In this document: in pieces, positions 22,908 through 36,204 of the stretch
How the letters are laid out: each line of letters opens with the position of its first letter
Numbering within the stretch: the stretch's first letter is position 1
Origin: Paraspadella gotoi
Taxonomy: Eukaryota > Chaetognatha
Assembly: GCA_051294375.1 (NCBI GenBank)
Contig: CM119266.1
Location: forward strand, 4,772,573-4,836,572
DNA length: 64,000 nt
Reading direction: 5' to 3'
Position numbers and translations under genes: made by a program
The notes under the pieces: generated by a model
What the model saw: the letters and a program-made list of their open reading frames with translations, nothing else
What the model was told of the DNA's origin: nothing
The model's database searches: none

Positions 22908-24369
22908 TCCCACACCGGAGATCTTTTATTCATGGATTTTTTCTGTTTTATTCACGTTTGAACGTAGAGAGGAGTTATTTTACTTTTTCTCATTTTTTTA
23001 TGTAATAAAAAGTTTTATTTCTCCTTTCTTCCTTCAATCACCTTTTCACTGTCTACCCCCCCCTCTTTCCGCCTCTCGATGGAACTTTGGAGAAATCTCG
23101 GGTGACAGAAAAGGGGGCGTGGAGTCAGTTTTGAGTTTGACGAATGAATTTGCGAGAAGTTTGAATCAAAAAGTCGAAAAATCATGATTGATTCTTTCAC
23201 AGAAAATATTTTCGATATTGGCAACTCATTTTTATACATAGATACCGTCGGTATTTCTGCAAAAATAATAAAAATTATATATTTTCATTCTTTAGTAAAT
23301 TTTGCATATAGAATCTGGCTAATAAACCGAGATGCGAATTTTAAAACCTGCGATTCGCTAAAAGAGTAAAATATACTAAAGAAGAATCCGTCATTGATTT
23401 CATAGTAGAAAAAAAAAATTTAATAAAAATTTCTTTCTATTTCTTTGATGCCAATTTCAGAAATATAAAGCGTTTTAGCCAACGTTTTGTTGTTTAATAC
23501 GATTCAACAATTTTGTCAGCAATTTCATCACTGCCACTGATGACAAAAGATCTTATCTAATTCGTAATAACTATCTTTATTAGTAGTTATCGTATTTATA
23601 GTATTATTAGGAATTAAGTTTACACCTAATGCTTATTCTGAAGTAACTTAAATACGTAATAAAAAAGGATGCGCATTGCGCATCTTAAAAAGTTTTCAGT
23701 TCAAATTTCTTTTGGTTTTTTTTATACCATGAGCTTTCACAAGATTAGAACCTTTTCACAAATCCCGATCAGTGGCCTGATTAGCTTACCATCGTTATCC
23801 CCATTTCCACACTCGCTTTCAACTTCAAAAATAAATCGATTTTATTTTTGAATTTCGCCGACGTCTTTTATTTTCGGTCCGAACGCCGTCGAGAGAAATA
23901 AAAAAAAGTAATGCACTCTGAAAAGAAACTCCCTCAAGCGGTCGAATGATGAATATAGAAAATCGGTTCTAGTCCCCGGTCCCCTTCCCTTGCCTCCCAT
24001 CCCCCTCCCTTGCCTCCCATCCCACGTAAACAACATTTTTCATATCGAATCATATTTTTCTTCTTATTCTCTTTTTAACCTTTTTTTTTATTGTGGTTCC
24101 TTTTCTCACACCTTTATTTTTCTCTTTTCTTTTTCCTTTTTTTCCCCTTTTTTATTCACGCCTACCAATCTACCGGATTATTTTCTTTTCCCTCATTCTT
24201 CGACCTGCGCCGCCGTTACTGCTACGGATTTGCCGCCGCCGCCGGCCGGTTTCTTAATCACGTCCTTTTGTCTAACGCTGCTGATATAAAAAATTAATTG
24301 CCGCATCTCAAATGCAATACCATCAACCTGACCCCGATTCTTTTTTCATTACCGCATCCGTGTTCCTGC

Positions 24370-24560
24370 TTGCGCTCATTCCTTCTTGCTGCACCTTCGC
24401 CCATTTTCCCTTGCTGCATCTCCCCTTTTTGCTGCATCTCCCCCTTTCTTCCTCCCTGCACTTCATTGTTGCATCTCCGCTTTGTTTACTTGCTGCATCT
24501 CCCCTTTCTTCCTTGCTGCACCTCATTGCTTCACCTCCCCCTGCTTATCCTGCTGCAGCT
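24370..24560 (+). repeat. About 20-bp tandem repeat 'cttgctgcatctcccc'
   Basis: Eight or so imperfect copies. The open frames crossing it, Cys/Leu/Pro-rich on both strands, are repeat artefacts. Confidence 0.7.
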
Positions 24561-25246
24561 GCCTTTGATCGCCGCCGTTTGCAACTCTCGTTTCTTTCTG
24601 GCGGCGATCCCGGTGGCGCTGCACCGGCGAGCGGCGACTGCGGCATCTTCTATCGGACGAGGTTAGAGTTTGTTATCCTCGCGATTCAATTCTTTTTTTT
24701 CTCTTTTTTTCTTTTTTCTTTTTTTTCTTCCTCTTGAGACGTCAATCGCCTTTCATTCGCGAGTTCTTTTCTCTCTTTTCTCTTCTTTTCTTTTTCTTTT
24801 CTTTTCTTTCTATTCTATTCATTCTATTCTATTCTATTCTATTCTCTTCTCATTCTATTCTATTCTATTCTATTCTATTCTATTCTATTCTCCGTTCTTG
24901 GCCTTTCTTTCCCTTCCTTTTTCCTATTGCCACAGACTAGTATACTTTACCAATGTATCATTTCATTTATTAATCATTTTATTATAACATTTTATCCATT
25001 TCTGTTCGTTTTCCTATTTATTTCACTCTTTTGTCTCTTTTAATCGCATTATCACTACTAGTACTAGTACTACATTCTCATTTCAATTTCTCTCTCTTAT
25101 CTTTCTGTCTCTCTCCGTCTTCCTCCCTTGATTTTTCTCTCTCTTCCTCTCTCTTTCTCTCTCTCTCTCTCTTCCTCTCTCTTTTTCGCTCTCCCTTGCT
25201 CTACCTCTTTCTTTCTCTTCTCCCTTGTTCTCTCCCTGTTCTCTCT

Positions 25247-25282
<36 letters not shown>

Positions 25283-25353
25283 CCCTCCCTCTCCCCATCG
25301 CCCATCTTTTGTATCCCTCTGTCTCCGATCTCCACAACCTCCCCAACGCACAG

Positions 25354-25790
25354 CCGTCGATTCCGCCCGAGATTTCGCCTCCGAGCGACGAAAGACTCAT
25401 CAATGGGTGACGAGCGTTTCCGGCGTCGCATCCTCCGAAGTCTCCAGCGCCGTCGCCTCGAGCGTCGACGGCGTCGTCCGCAAGACCTCGGCGCCGCCCA
25501 TTCATCGAGGCCTCTCGGTTCCGACGAGGACGTCGGCGCCGAGAACTTCGCCGGGCGATGAGCGGCGCTCCGAAGACGGCGTCGCTGGCGCGGCAGCAGC
25601 AGTAGCGGGACTCGACGGAGCCGCGGTCAACGTTTCGCCCGGTGCTGCAGCCGCGTCCGTTCGTTGTCCGCGTAATCAGCGAACCCGTCCGTCCGTGTCG
25701 TACGCGGGCGGACCGCCGCCGACGGCAGCGCCATCTCCTCACCGTAGAGTGAGGCAGTTGAGCGAGAGCGCGATGGAGGCCAACGCTGTG
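25354..25790 (+). CDS. Probable disordered-linker exon of Piezo
   Basis: A GC-rich open stretch between an acceptor at 25351-25353 and a donor GTGAGA at 25791. The likely frame is Ala/Ser/Pro-rich (SARDFASERRKTHQWV, RPSVSYAGGPPPTAA, RQLSESAMEANAV) and exits in phase 0, matching the next candidate exon at 26780. Piezo proteins have a charged, disordered cytosolic loop directly after the helix coded by exon 8, which fits. Entry would need phase 1 while exon 8 ends in phase 0, so a small exon is missing or there is an indel. A different frame, beginning PSIPPEISPPSDERLING, is in phase with exon 8 and may be real for the first 54 bases. Confidence 0.45.
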
Positions 25791-26779
25791 GTGAGAGGGG
25801 CTTTGATGGAGAGAGATACTTTGATGGGGTTGGGGGAAATATATGGAGTTATATCTCAATCTGGATTTTTCTTGGTTCCCTTTCGCCCTCTCTTTTTATA
25901 TATTTTTCTCTTTCTCTCTCTCTCACTCTCTCTCCTTTCTAAAGCCGTTAAGAACACCCTCCGCCAACCACTTGGTCGACCTGCACCAATTCTTGACCTC
26001 AGAGCAAATCGCATCTTTGCTTTACGGTTCCCCTCGTCCATCGCTCATCGCTAAAACCCTTTCAAGCCTGTCGGTAAAATTTGGTCGGCAATTTCCTCGG
26101 TTTTGTCCGAAAGCGAAATACTACTCAGCGCGCAATCTATTTATGATGTTGTACTATTAATTATCATTCGTCGTAGTGTTGTTATATTCCTTATCATTTG
26201 GTTCCTTCCGCATTTCCTCCGTATAATCTTTGTAGTGTATAATATACAATTGTACATTATACACTGTATATAATTTTTTCTCACCTATCGTTTAGTTTCA
26301 AACTAACCACTATTGTGATCCGTGTTTTATCATACGTTTCGTACCAGTCATTTCAACGCTTATATCGTGTTATGATTAAATTGACCTTACGTTTTCATTT
26401 AATTTTTATCGTTTACTTTTTCGTGTAAAATTTATTTCGTGCTCTTCCGTTACAATTTCTCAATATTAAAAAAAAGAATTGTTTTATTCAGTTCTCTCTT
26501 CATTCGCAGAATAGAAAATTCTTGATTATTGGCGTCGTATTTTGAAAGAGTGCCAACACTTATTTTTTTTTTCCCCGAGGCATTTCTACTCTGTCTCTAG
26601 TTTACCGCCACGCGCCACCGTTATTTAATTTAAAGCTTCAATAAATTCTATCTCATCTTATTTAGTATTTAATTATTTTCATTATTTTTTCCCTTTGTCC
26701 AATCTGTGACGCTATGAAATTAAAAACTCCGATGGTGAGATTTCTAACGAATTGACGAGTCGCTCTTTTGTTTTGACAG

Positions 26780-26889
26780 GCGCCGGAGTCCTACGTGGAA
26801 ACAGGCTTAGAGGGCAGCGGCGGCGGCGGCGGGAACGGGCCGTCGACTCCCAGCGGAGGCGCCACTCCCGTCAGGAGTCGTCAAAACAG
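26780..26889 (+). CDS. Probable Piezo linker exon, Gly-rich
   Basis: Acceptor 'tttgacag' at 26772-26779; coding APESYVETGLEGSGGGGG then GPSTPSGGATPVRSRQN. The donor is probably at 26890. It is in phase 0 with the candidate exon ending at 25790. The composition suggests a flexible cytosolic loop. No later Piezo exon is found in the window. Confidence 0.5.
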
Positions 26890-28249
26890 GTTGGCGTGAA
26901 AGGGAAGTGTGAAAATGGGGCTCGATGACGCGAAACTTGAGATTTAAGTTCTTCCTTACTAAAGTCACTATCGGCTTAAGTGTTCAGTGAACCGCCTGTG
27001 TGAACACTGTTCACACAGTTCATAATGAGCCTCATGTCTTGAATATAAACGTCATTAAAATTTTATCTCTGCTCTCTCGGGTATTAGTTTTTGCTCAACT
27101 AATTCTTTGGAAACTCGAGATTCGCACAAAAAGTTTCATTATTTTTTAAACGGTAATTTTGTAGGATTCAACCCAATTCCTGTTTCTATAAGTTGTAACC
27201 CTTCTAGGTCATATATCAGTTTCAGAAATAAGTTTCTAGTGTAAAAGATTAGGTTATGGGTTAGGGATTAAGGTTATTGGATATTGGATATAGGACCAAG
27301 TTGAGACCTTAAGAACAGGAACTTTCTAAATGTAGAGCTCTTCTGTTCAACCAATTATCGAAATGTGAAATTCCCCTTGCTTTTCACACCCCCTCTCTTT
27401 GCCTGTTCATTCACCGAAGCTACAGTCAACACAAAAAACCCGCCGCTCTGAACCCAATAACATCTCGTGTCCCCACAAGACGTCGCAGAACATCAGGAGA
27501 ACATCAGGTAGCGGAACGTGAGGTAAACAATAACATTCTCTTCTTCTTTTCCCGCCAAAGCTTCGACGACGAGCCAAGATATTTTGTCTGCAAATTGGGG
27601 GGGGGGGAAATATTGTTTTATTTGGGCAGGGAGTAATTAAAAAAGGGATATTGTTAGAGTATTGTTAGAAGCCTTGGTGGGAAACTGCTTTCTTTTCTTA
27701 CCTACCCTAGTTTATTATCAGCGGTATTATCGCGTATGTTTTCTGGCTATGTTAAAGATTTCGTTTTTTAGCCGTTTTTCTTTAAACCAAGTTTCGTACT
27801 ACGACATGTTAACCAATGGGTTTGGCCATCCGGTAGATTCGGCCATCCGGTAGACTCGGTATGATTGGTATCCAAATTCCTTAGTACTGTTATTTTACAC
27901 TAGATTACTTGTCATTTATTTTTATCTCAACTGATCGGAGAATGTATCGTGTTGGATGTAATGAGATTGGAATCGTTCGAAAAGCCCAACGTTTGGGTAA
28001 GGGACGCTGAGGTAGGTTCTCTTTTTCTCGGTTTCGAATCTAAGGGGAAATTCTATTAGACTATCGACTCTGTCCCTCTGTCGGGAATGATTTGAAACTA
28101 TCTCTGACTCCGTTCCTCCCTCGAATGAAAACAAACTGAATTAAATTTATCGTCTTTTTTTTAATGTAAAAAAAATGTACAAACGCGGGCTACAATTTGT
28201 CGTAGTGCTACAAAAGTTGTTTATATCAATTTCACATTGAAGAGTTTAT

Positions 28250-28680
28250 GAATCACAGCCGGGAAAAAGGAGGAGGGGAGAGAATGAAAGGAAAAGGTAG
28301 GAAAAAAAGGGAAAAAGGGAGGAAAGAAAAGGGAAAAGGGAGGAAAGAAAGGGAAAGGAGGAAAGAAAAGGGAAAGGGAGAAAGAAAGGGAAAAGGAGGA
28401 AGAAAAAGGGAAAAGGGAGGAAAGAAAAGGGAAAAGGAGGAAAGAAAAAGGGAAAAGGGAGGAAAGAAAAGGGAAAAGGGAGGAAAGAAAAGGGAAAAGG
28501 GAGGAAAGAAAAGGGGGAAAAGGAGGAAAGAAAAGGAAAGGGAGGAAAGAAAATGGAAAGGGAGGAAAGAAAATGGAAAGGGAGGAAAGAAAATGGAAAG
28601 GGAAGAAAGAAAATGGAAAGGGAAGAAGAAAGGAAAGGGAAGAAAGAAAGGGGGAAAAAGGGAGGAAAGAATCGAGGGGA
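28250..28680 (+). repeat. Purine-only minisatellite, about 20-bp GGGAGGAAAGAAAA unit
   Basis: About 430 bp of nearly pure purine on the plus strand, in about 20 imperfect units. Open frames on both strands (Lys/Gly/Glu-rich or Phe/Pro/Ser-rich) follow from base composition. The tract separates the last plus-strand exon candidate from the 3' end of the minus-strand receptor gene. Confidence 0.9.
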
Positions 28681-28973
28681 ACACGCTGACGAAGGTTGTT
28701 AACATCTCTGAGGTATTGAATGCGATGAATCATTAAACTCAATCATAAAATTCATTAGATTAATTCATGAAATCCTCGTTTTCGAATGTCGCGGTGAAAA
28801 AAAAAAGCTGGCATCGTTCTAAAAAAAAAGCGCATCGGATAATTTTAAAGAAAATAAAAAAATAAAAAAAAGTAATAAAAGAATTTCTAAGACAAAAGAA
28901 CAAAAATGAATTTCGATTTTTTTCTTTTTTAAATTCATCGCCTTTTGTGTTTGGTTTTTTTTTCACATAATTT

Positions 28974-29136
28974 CTAAAGTCGATATGCGTTGGTTTCGTA
29001 ACCGGTGGCGATTCGCGGGGCGGTACTGTCCTCCATCGATCCATAGATGGCGCCAGAGTTTCGTCTCTCGCTGCTTTGACTTCGGACCGAGCCGGCGCCA
29101 CCTAGAAGGGCGCGATCTCTCTCTGAGGCGGAGTAG

Positions 29137-29171
<35 letters not shown>

Positions 29172-31139
29172 AAGGGATGGAGGTGGGGAAGGAACTTCAT
29201 ATGAATCTCGTCGTTCGTGGAGAGCGGACTCGCGAAAGGCGGGGCCTGACGACTCGCGAAAGGCGGGGCCTGACGACTCGCGAAAGGCGGGGCCTGACGA
29301 CTCGCGAAAGGCGGTAGCGCCTGATGAATCCCGAAAGGCGGTAGCGCCTGATGAATCCCGAAAGGCGGTAGCGCCAGACGACTCGCGATAGGCTATGGCG
29401 CCTGAAGACTCGCGAAAGGCTGCAGGGCCTGTTGGCTCGCGATAGACGGGGCCTGACGCCAGGCGACGTGGTGGAATCGCGATCTCGCCTGTGGAAGAGA
29501 AAGGAGGGTGAGGAAAGAAGTAATGAGAAGGGCGAGGCAGCAAGACTTAAAGCTGCTTCACTGCTCTCCGTCCTCAGCCTTGTCTAAATGGCTCAACAGG
29601 CTAAATAATCTCGTTTCAACCATGCGTCCCGGGTTCAATCCCTGACTTAAATGTGACGGAGCCGGTCTAAACATGTCAGTGACCGGAAGCGGTCACTGAG
29701 CCCCTCCGCCAGTTGGTGAGATACCCCACGCCCCGGATATCACAGGCAAACCTCCCGTTGCCATAAGGAAAGGTTTTTCGCACGCAGGAACAAGATTGGA
29801 AGGCAAATCCCTTCGAGGAAAAGCGAGAGAGAGAGAGAGAGAGTGAGTGAGAGTGAGAGAAAGTTAATAAAAAATGAACCGAGGCTCTCGAGTCTGAATA
29901 TCGAATCGCGAAGGTAAATTGAACGTGCGAACGGAAGGAACGAAAGGAAGGAACGAACGGAAGGAACGAACGAAAGAAACCAACGAAAGGAAGGAACGAA
30001 CGAGACGCAGCGCTTGAACTCTTGATCCGATTTTGGGATCTTAGAGGAAAAAAAAAATTGTTTCTCTCTGTTATCGAATCTGATTTGCAATAAGTGCCGA
30101 TGGCAACTTGTTATTTCTGTGAGATTGTGATAGAATTGGTGAGTGAGAGAATGTGATATTGACTATTGACTTGGGGGGGGGGGTAAAGAATTATACCGGT
30201 GTTTGAATTTCATGCGTTTTAGTCTTATTATCATAAGGATGATATTACTGTAAATTTTCTCCGATGAAATTACCCTAAAATAATCTCAACAATGAATTTA
30301 CCGTATTCTTCTACTTCCTCTCCATCGATGACCGACATCGGGATCGATCGTTGACTCATTTCCTCGATATCGCGATTCCTCGCTTCTCGATCGTTCGCCC
30401 GTCTCGTGCCCGGTCCGCTCTGTCCGCTCTGTCCGCTCTGTCCGCTCGGCCCCCAATCGTACACTCGGGCAGTGGATTGTCGGGAAAGCGTCGGTCGGGC
30501 AAAGGCCGGCGATTGCTCGGTCAAAGGCATCGAGATCGAGGCTCGACTGACTCGACGAACCGACGCGAATTCCGTCGCGGCGCCGCGAGAGGTTGGCGCC
30601 GGCGCCGGCTGGTAGTGGCGCGATGGACCGGCGTCGTCTGAAATAAATACAAATTAAAAATAATCATTGTTATCAATTGATATTAGATAAGTGAGATGCC
30701 CCATCCCAATGGGCATCACGGGCTTTTGCCATAATGGCCTCCATCTCTATTCTCTAAATCTCTTCCAAGAAAATTTTATATGAATATTAAATTTATTCAA
30801 TATTTATTTGAAATATTTAATTTTATGATGGGGAAAGATGCATATTTTATCTGAATTACTTGGAAATTGGAATGTACTTAGACTAAAAACCTTAAAAATT
30901 AATATGCCTCATTTAATTTTTGAATTGAATAAGTAAGTTCGAATCTACAAGTATTTATTAAAAATAAAAACACCAAAAATATTTCTCTTCTCGCGGTCGA
31001 AAAATTATCCCTAATTTTTTTTTTTTTTTAAATTATCGTATCTGACGGAATTGATTTGTTTTGCCCAGAGGGAAAATTTAATCCGGGTTTCATTTCTCAT
31101 TTATTATTAATTACGCTTTGTCGCGTAAGGGAGAGGGGA

Positions 31140-31186
<47 letters not shown>

Positions 31187-31398
31187 GTCGTCGGTTTTGC
31201 TTTCCTGATTCATTGCGAATAAAGTGGAGCTTTCGTTTCATTTTTCAATGAGAGAGTGGAAGTCAGGGGGGGGGAGGAGTGGGGAGGAGGAGGAGGAGGA
31301 GAAAAAGGGAAAAATTGACTTGAGATATTTTCATATTTTCTCTTCCTTTTTCCCGCGCTGTTTGCCGCCTGCGTTACTTGACGCCAGCTGAGATGCCA

Positions 31399-31456
<58 letters not shown>

Positions 31457-34400
31457 ACCAGTATCAAATTTTAATCAGGCCGTCGATTTTCACACGAGCG
31501 AGGGAAGGGAAAAAAAAAAGATGGCGTCCGTAAGGAATCGCGATTCGCTCAGCGCCTCTAGCGGCGAAACTTACAAACGTCGTTGGTTCCCGACGCCGCG
31601 TAGAGTTCGTCCAACTCTTGAAGAGTGATGCGATCGTCTTCCTTCGTCGACGCCCTCGCGACGACGGCGTCGTTTCTGACGAGCCGCTGCGACGCCGATC
31701 GAAGCGGTTGTCCGCGCCTCGACGCTGCAGAGCCGGATCTGACGGATCGCTGCGCCGCTGAGGCTGGGCGCTGTTGCTGCGGCGGGTCTCGATCGAAGGA
31801 GGCGTCCGGAATATCGACGGAGCCTCCCGTGGCGCCTAGATTGATAGAGAGCGGATAATCGTTTAAACAAATTTTGTGACAAAAGTTTTTTTAAATATTG
31901 ATAATGACTTTCTTAGCTATTTTCACTTACCCTCGAGGTGAGGTTCGACTGTGTGACTGATCGAAAAAACGCGCGGCTCTGTGTTCGTCACGTGACCCTG
32001 AGAAACGACTGATTCTTCGACGGGGGCGGCGCCTGGCGGTCGGGAAGGAAATAACAAAAGGGAATCGGGATTTTAAAAAGGGTCTTTTGAACGCTGTTAC
32101 AGTTCAGTAGTAACGATTGAATATTTTTATATATGTATGTAACAAAGTGATGTGATAATAGATTAAATTAAAAAAATTAAAAACAAACAAAGGCCTTAGC
32201 TTTTTCGATCATTTTCTTGTTTTTTTAGGCTATTTTTAAAACTAAAACTAAAAATGGCCGCGTCTACGCCACTTTTTCTTAATTAAAACTAATGCACGCA
32301 ACCTCTCCCGATTTTTTTCATTAAAAAACAGAAGAAGGGAAGTTAAAGGGGAAACTATTAAGTTTTCCGACGGCCGCTAAAAAAAAAGATAAATATCTTT
32401 CGTCATTAAGAAACTCACTTTGGAACCTGACGAGATCGTTGCGAGACGACGACAGCCCGGAATCTGAAGAATTAAGAGGGGAGGAGTGAGGGAGGTATAG
32501 GAACTCTCGTTAAGGGGAGGAGTGAGGGAGGTATAGTAACTCTCGTTAAGGGGAGGAGAGAGGGAGGTATAGTAACTCTCGTTAAGGGGAGGAGTGAGGG
32601 AGGTATAGTAACTCTCGTTAAGGGGAGGAGTGAGGGAGGTATAGTAACTCTCGTTAAGGAACGACGAAAGATTGATATCGTTTAAAATTCCAAACAAAGA
32701 GAAAATGGGGGAGGGGAACTGTCTTGGTTGAGAAAAGGCAGGAAAGGAAAGGAGGGGGAGTTTAAACTTGAAAAGAGTTTAGATAAATTAAACTTTTTAC
32801 TTTTTAATTGAAATGAAGAAATTCTTTTTAAAAAGGGGTGGCTGATAGTCGTGGGGAACCGCGTTTAAATTTAATTAAAGGAGTAAATTTTTTTTTTATC
32901 TTGGTTCAAACGGGGCGAATTCTATTATTTATTTTTTTTTATTTCTTTGTTAGTTATTTACATATTTCACCTTTTTGAATTTTAGGAATAAAGAACTTGA
33001 AGTGATTCTTGTTGACCGTCGCCCAATTTTTAAAAACCGCCGAGTGATTATCATGAAGTGGGCTCGTTTCCTGTTATGAGAGGAAAAGAGAATCAAACTT
33101 TACATGCTGAAATTTCCTTTCGATGTTTTCAATGTGAGAATTAAAAAGCTACTTTATATTTTTAAAAAGATCACAGACAGAAAAATACATTAATTCGTTT
33201 TTTTTTACCCCAAAACCTTTTTACATATATATCTTTAAGGCTCCTAGCCGACAAAAAAATACGCTCAGACCGACGGCCCGAAAACGTTAGCAACCACTGC
33301 GTCTCCATTGACGACGGGAATACAAACGACGTTGTTTAACGGCATCAAACATTAAGCGGCTGAGCTCCTTTCCGCTTCCTCCTCCCCCCTTACCGCCCCC
33401 CTTTGAAAAAAAAAAGGTAAACAAACATTTAACTGCGCTTATAAAAAAAACCCGTTGGGCCGAACGAGCATCCGCGATCTCTTACGAGTTCCGAGAAAAG
33501 TAAACAAAGATTAAAGGCGCTCACACAAAACGCCACGCCCCCTTCATATTCTCCACCCGCCCCCCTTCTTCCGGGCGCGAGCGTTCGGCCGCGACGCGCA
33601 AACAAACGATAACCGGAAAAACAAACAAAATATCTCTGTCCTGGTGAACGCCATCGAGTCGAGACCCATGCTGGTGAACCTTATCCTGCAGAAACTTATC
33701 CTGGAGAACCCCATCCCGGCGAAACCCATACTGGAGAACCCCATCCGGCGAAACCCATACTGGAGAACCCCATCCCGGCGAAACCCATTATGGTAAACCC
33801 CATCCCTGCGAAACCCATTATGGTAAACTCCATCGGAGGAAAACACATCCTGGAGAACCCCATCCCGGCGAAACCCATTATGGTAAACCCCATCGAGGCA
33901 AAACACATCCTGGAGAACCCCATCCCGGAGAAACCCATCTGCATCCCGCCATCCCATTGAACCTGTGAGCCTCGTCTCAGATAACCCCTTTTAGCCAATC
34001 TACCCATCCCGGGTAAAAACCATCGCGGACAACACATTGAGGCAAAAAAACCATCCGGGTAAAACCCAATCCTGGGGGAAACCAATCTTGGAAAGTTGCA
34101 ATAACCATTTCAGAAAATCCATTTCTGTTGTATCCGATCCAGGCAAAAAACTCATCCAAGCAAAAGAGGTCTGGCAAAACCTAATCCCGGCAAAACGCAT
34201 TTCCGGCAAACCCCCATCCCAGCAAAACCCCAGCCCGGCCGAACCTGACTTCCGGCGACCCAGTAGCGATAAGATGATCGACCGAAACAATGTTGAAGGG
34301 AAAGTTGAAAGGCGAGAAGTAGAACTGCAGTTGCGAGACATCCGGCGCTGAGACAGGCAGAGTTAAAGGCGGGTGGGGCTGGAAGGGTGTAATTAATTAG

Positions 34401-35734
34401 TTTATTAATAATTAATGAGTTTAAAATTAGAAAGCCGTTATGACGACAGTCTTACCCCTAGGTTTTTTTTTTATTCCGGCTTTTGGATTGGGTTTAATTA
34501 GTCGGCAATTATCTAAAATTTTATTATTTTTCATTAAATTTAAAGAGGTAACATTCTCAAAGCCATTATGGCAACGGCCTTCCTCTGCTTTCCTTCTTTA
34601 TATTTTTCAGGCTGGGGAAAGAGTGGGGATGAAATTAAGTTGATAATTATGATCTAAAATTTCATAATTAATCATTGTTCGTTTACATTTTGAAAGATAT
34701 AATTACATGGCAACAACCTTTCCCTCTTTTTTTTTCCAAACGAGTTTTATATACGTAAACAAATCGAGGACAGCTGGCGTTTTGGATCCAAATGTTGGAA
34801 ATTTATTGTAAACATCTAAGGCCATATTTTTTTAATTTTACGGACGTAACAAAATACGCGGCTGTTCTTGGAAGAATTTAATCTTTCTTTTACATCTCTT
34901 CCTCGTTTCTATAACCGTAAGGGAAGATTAAGAAAGTGACTTTTTTTTCCCTAATTTTCATTAATCTCTTTTTGGGTTCTTATTCTGCTCTGGATAAATT
35001 ATTTGCTTCTAATCTTGTATCAATAAATCGATACACATTGAAAACAGCTCTGGATGAATTGATTTTAATTTCGTAAAGATTTCGTGATTTTAATCCATAT
35101 CGATCCATCCTATCACAAGGAATTCCTCACCCTCTCTAACTCACCAGCGTAAAAAGCGACGAGCCACGCGATCCACAGCGCCGCGGCGATACAGAAAGTC
35201 GCCAGCAGCCGCCGCGCTTCCTCCTGCAGCAGCCGCAGGCGTCGCCGCAGGGACGACGAGCCTCTCGGGCCGCGGGACCGAGTGAGGCTGGCGGCGTTGG
35301 AGGTGGAGTGTCCGGCGGGGGTGTCGGCGACGAGGTGGTTGGGTGTGTTGAGGGTAGAAAGACTCGGTTCGAGGAGAGAGAAACCGCCCGTCTTTTCGTA
35401 GATTCGCCAGGCGTCGGTGCAAGGAAGGGTGGCTGTGATTAAGAGGCCTGGAGATATGGAAAGATTTAATTTATTTATTTGTTTATTTAAATTGTAAGCA
35501 ATTAATTTCGCAACTTCGTTGTATTAACCTTAACCATACTCGAGGATACTTTCGAATTTGATTAGTTTCATTAAAAAAACATTTCATGATACTATTTCCG
35601 CATCAATCCAACCCAAAAAAACTCCATTTATATTTTATTGTAATAAAAATGGTTTTTTGTCGCTTTTTGAAGAAAAAAAATGGCCTCACAGGAGGAAATT
35701 GAGACCCCATATTATGGAGCGTTTTACTTCCTGA

Positions 35735-35777
<43 letters not shown>

Positions 35778-36153
35778 TTCCACGATTCTTTCCCTCTTAG
35801 AATTGAAAATTCCATCGTTGAGTGACTCTTGTTGACTCTTGAAATCCGGGCGGAATTTTTACCTCTGAAAAACCACTTTTATTCAACCTTAAATCCCTCC
35901 ATAAAAAGTGACTCTCTCTCTGTCTTTCTCTCTTTCTCTCTCGCTCCCAAGCGTCCACTTTATTGCCTTCCGCGAGGGAAACCACTCAATAAACTAAGAG
36001 ATTCTTTTTTCTCTCTTTTCGCCTTAAAAAAAAAGAACTCGTTACACTAACGGTTATTAGTCTCTGCGATTAAAAAAGAGAGAAGGGAAAAAGCTTTGGA
36101 GGTTGTCAGCCTCGTTAAAAAAAGAGCTAAAAAAATCTTTCTTTTTTATAGAG

Positions 36154-36204
<51 letters not shown>

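Larger units (their letters stand above)
14703..25353. other. Long repeat-rich interval after Piezo exon 8
   Basis: About 10.6 kb with no recognised exon, presumed intron of Piezo. Many open frames are pyrimidine- or purine-rich low complexity (15777-16250, 16568-17450, 22338-22961, 24670-24987). It contains repeat copies, a 10-N gap at 17207-17216, an (AAT)n run at 19758-19793, a (CT)n run at 22850-22905 and a (TATTC)n run at about 24810-24890. Those of note are listed separately. Confidence 0.5.

Noticed and set aside
23510-23550. Second hammerhead-like CTGATGA
   Set aside because: No GAAAC or stem II follows at the required distance.
25083-25859. 258-codon minus-strand open frame
   Set aside because: Arg/Glu-rich translation of CT repeats opposite a plus-strand exon; no domain.
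27420-27530. Candidate Piezo exon with donor GTAAAC
   Set aside because: The frame is short and basic, the acceptor is weak and the phase is uncertain.
28221-28742. Long open frames on both strands
   Set aside because: The sequence is a purine minisatellite; absence of stops follows from composition.
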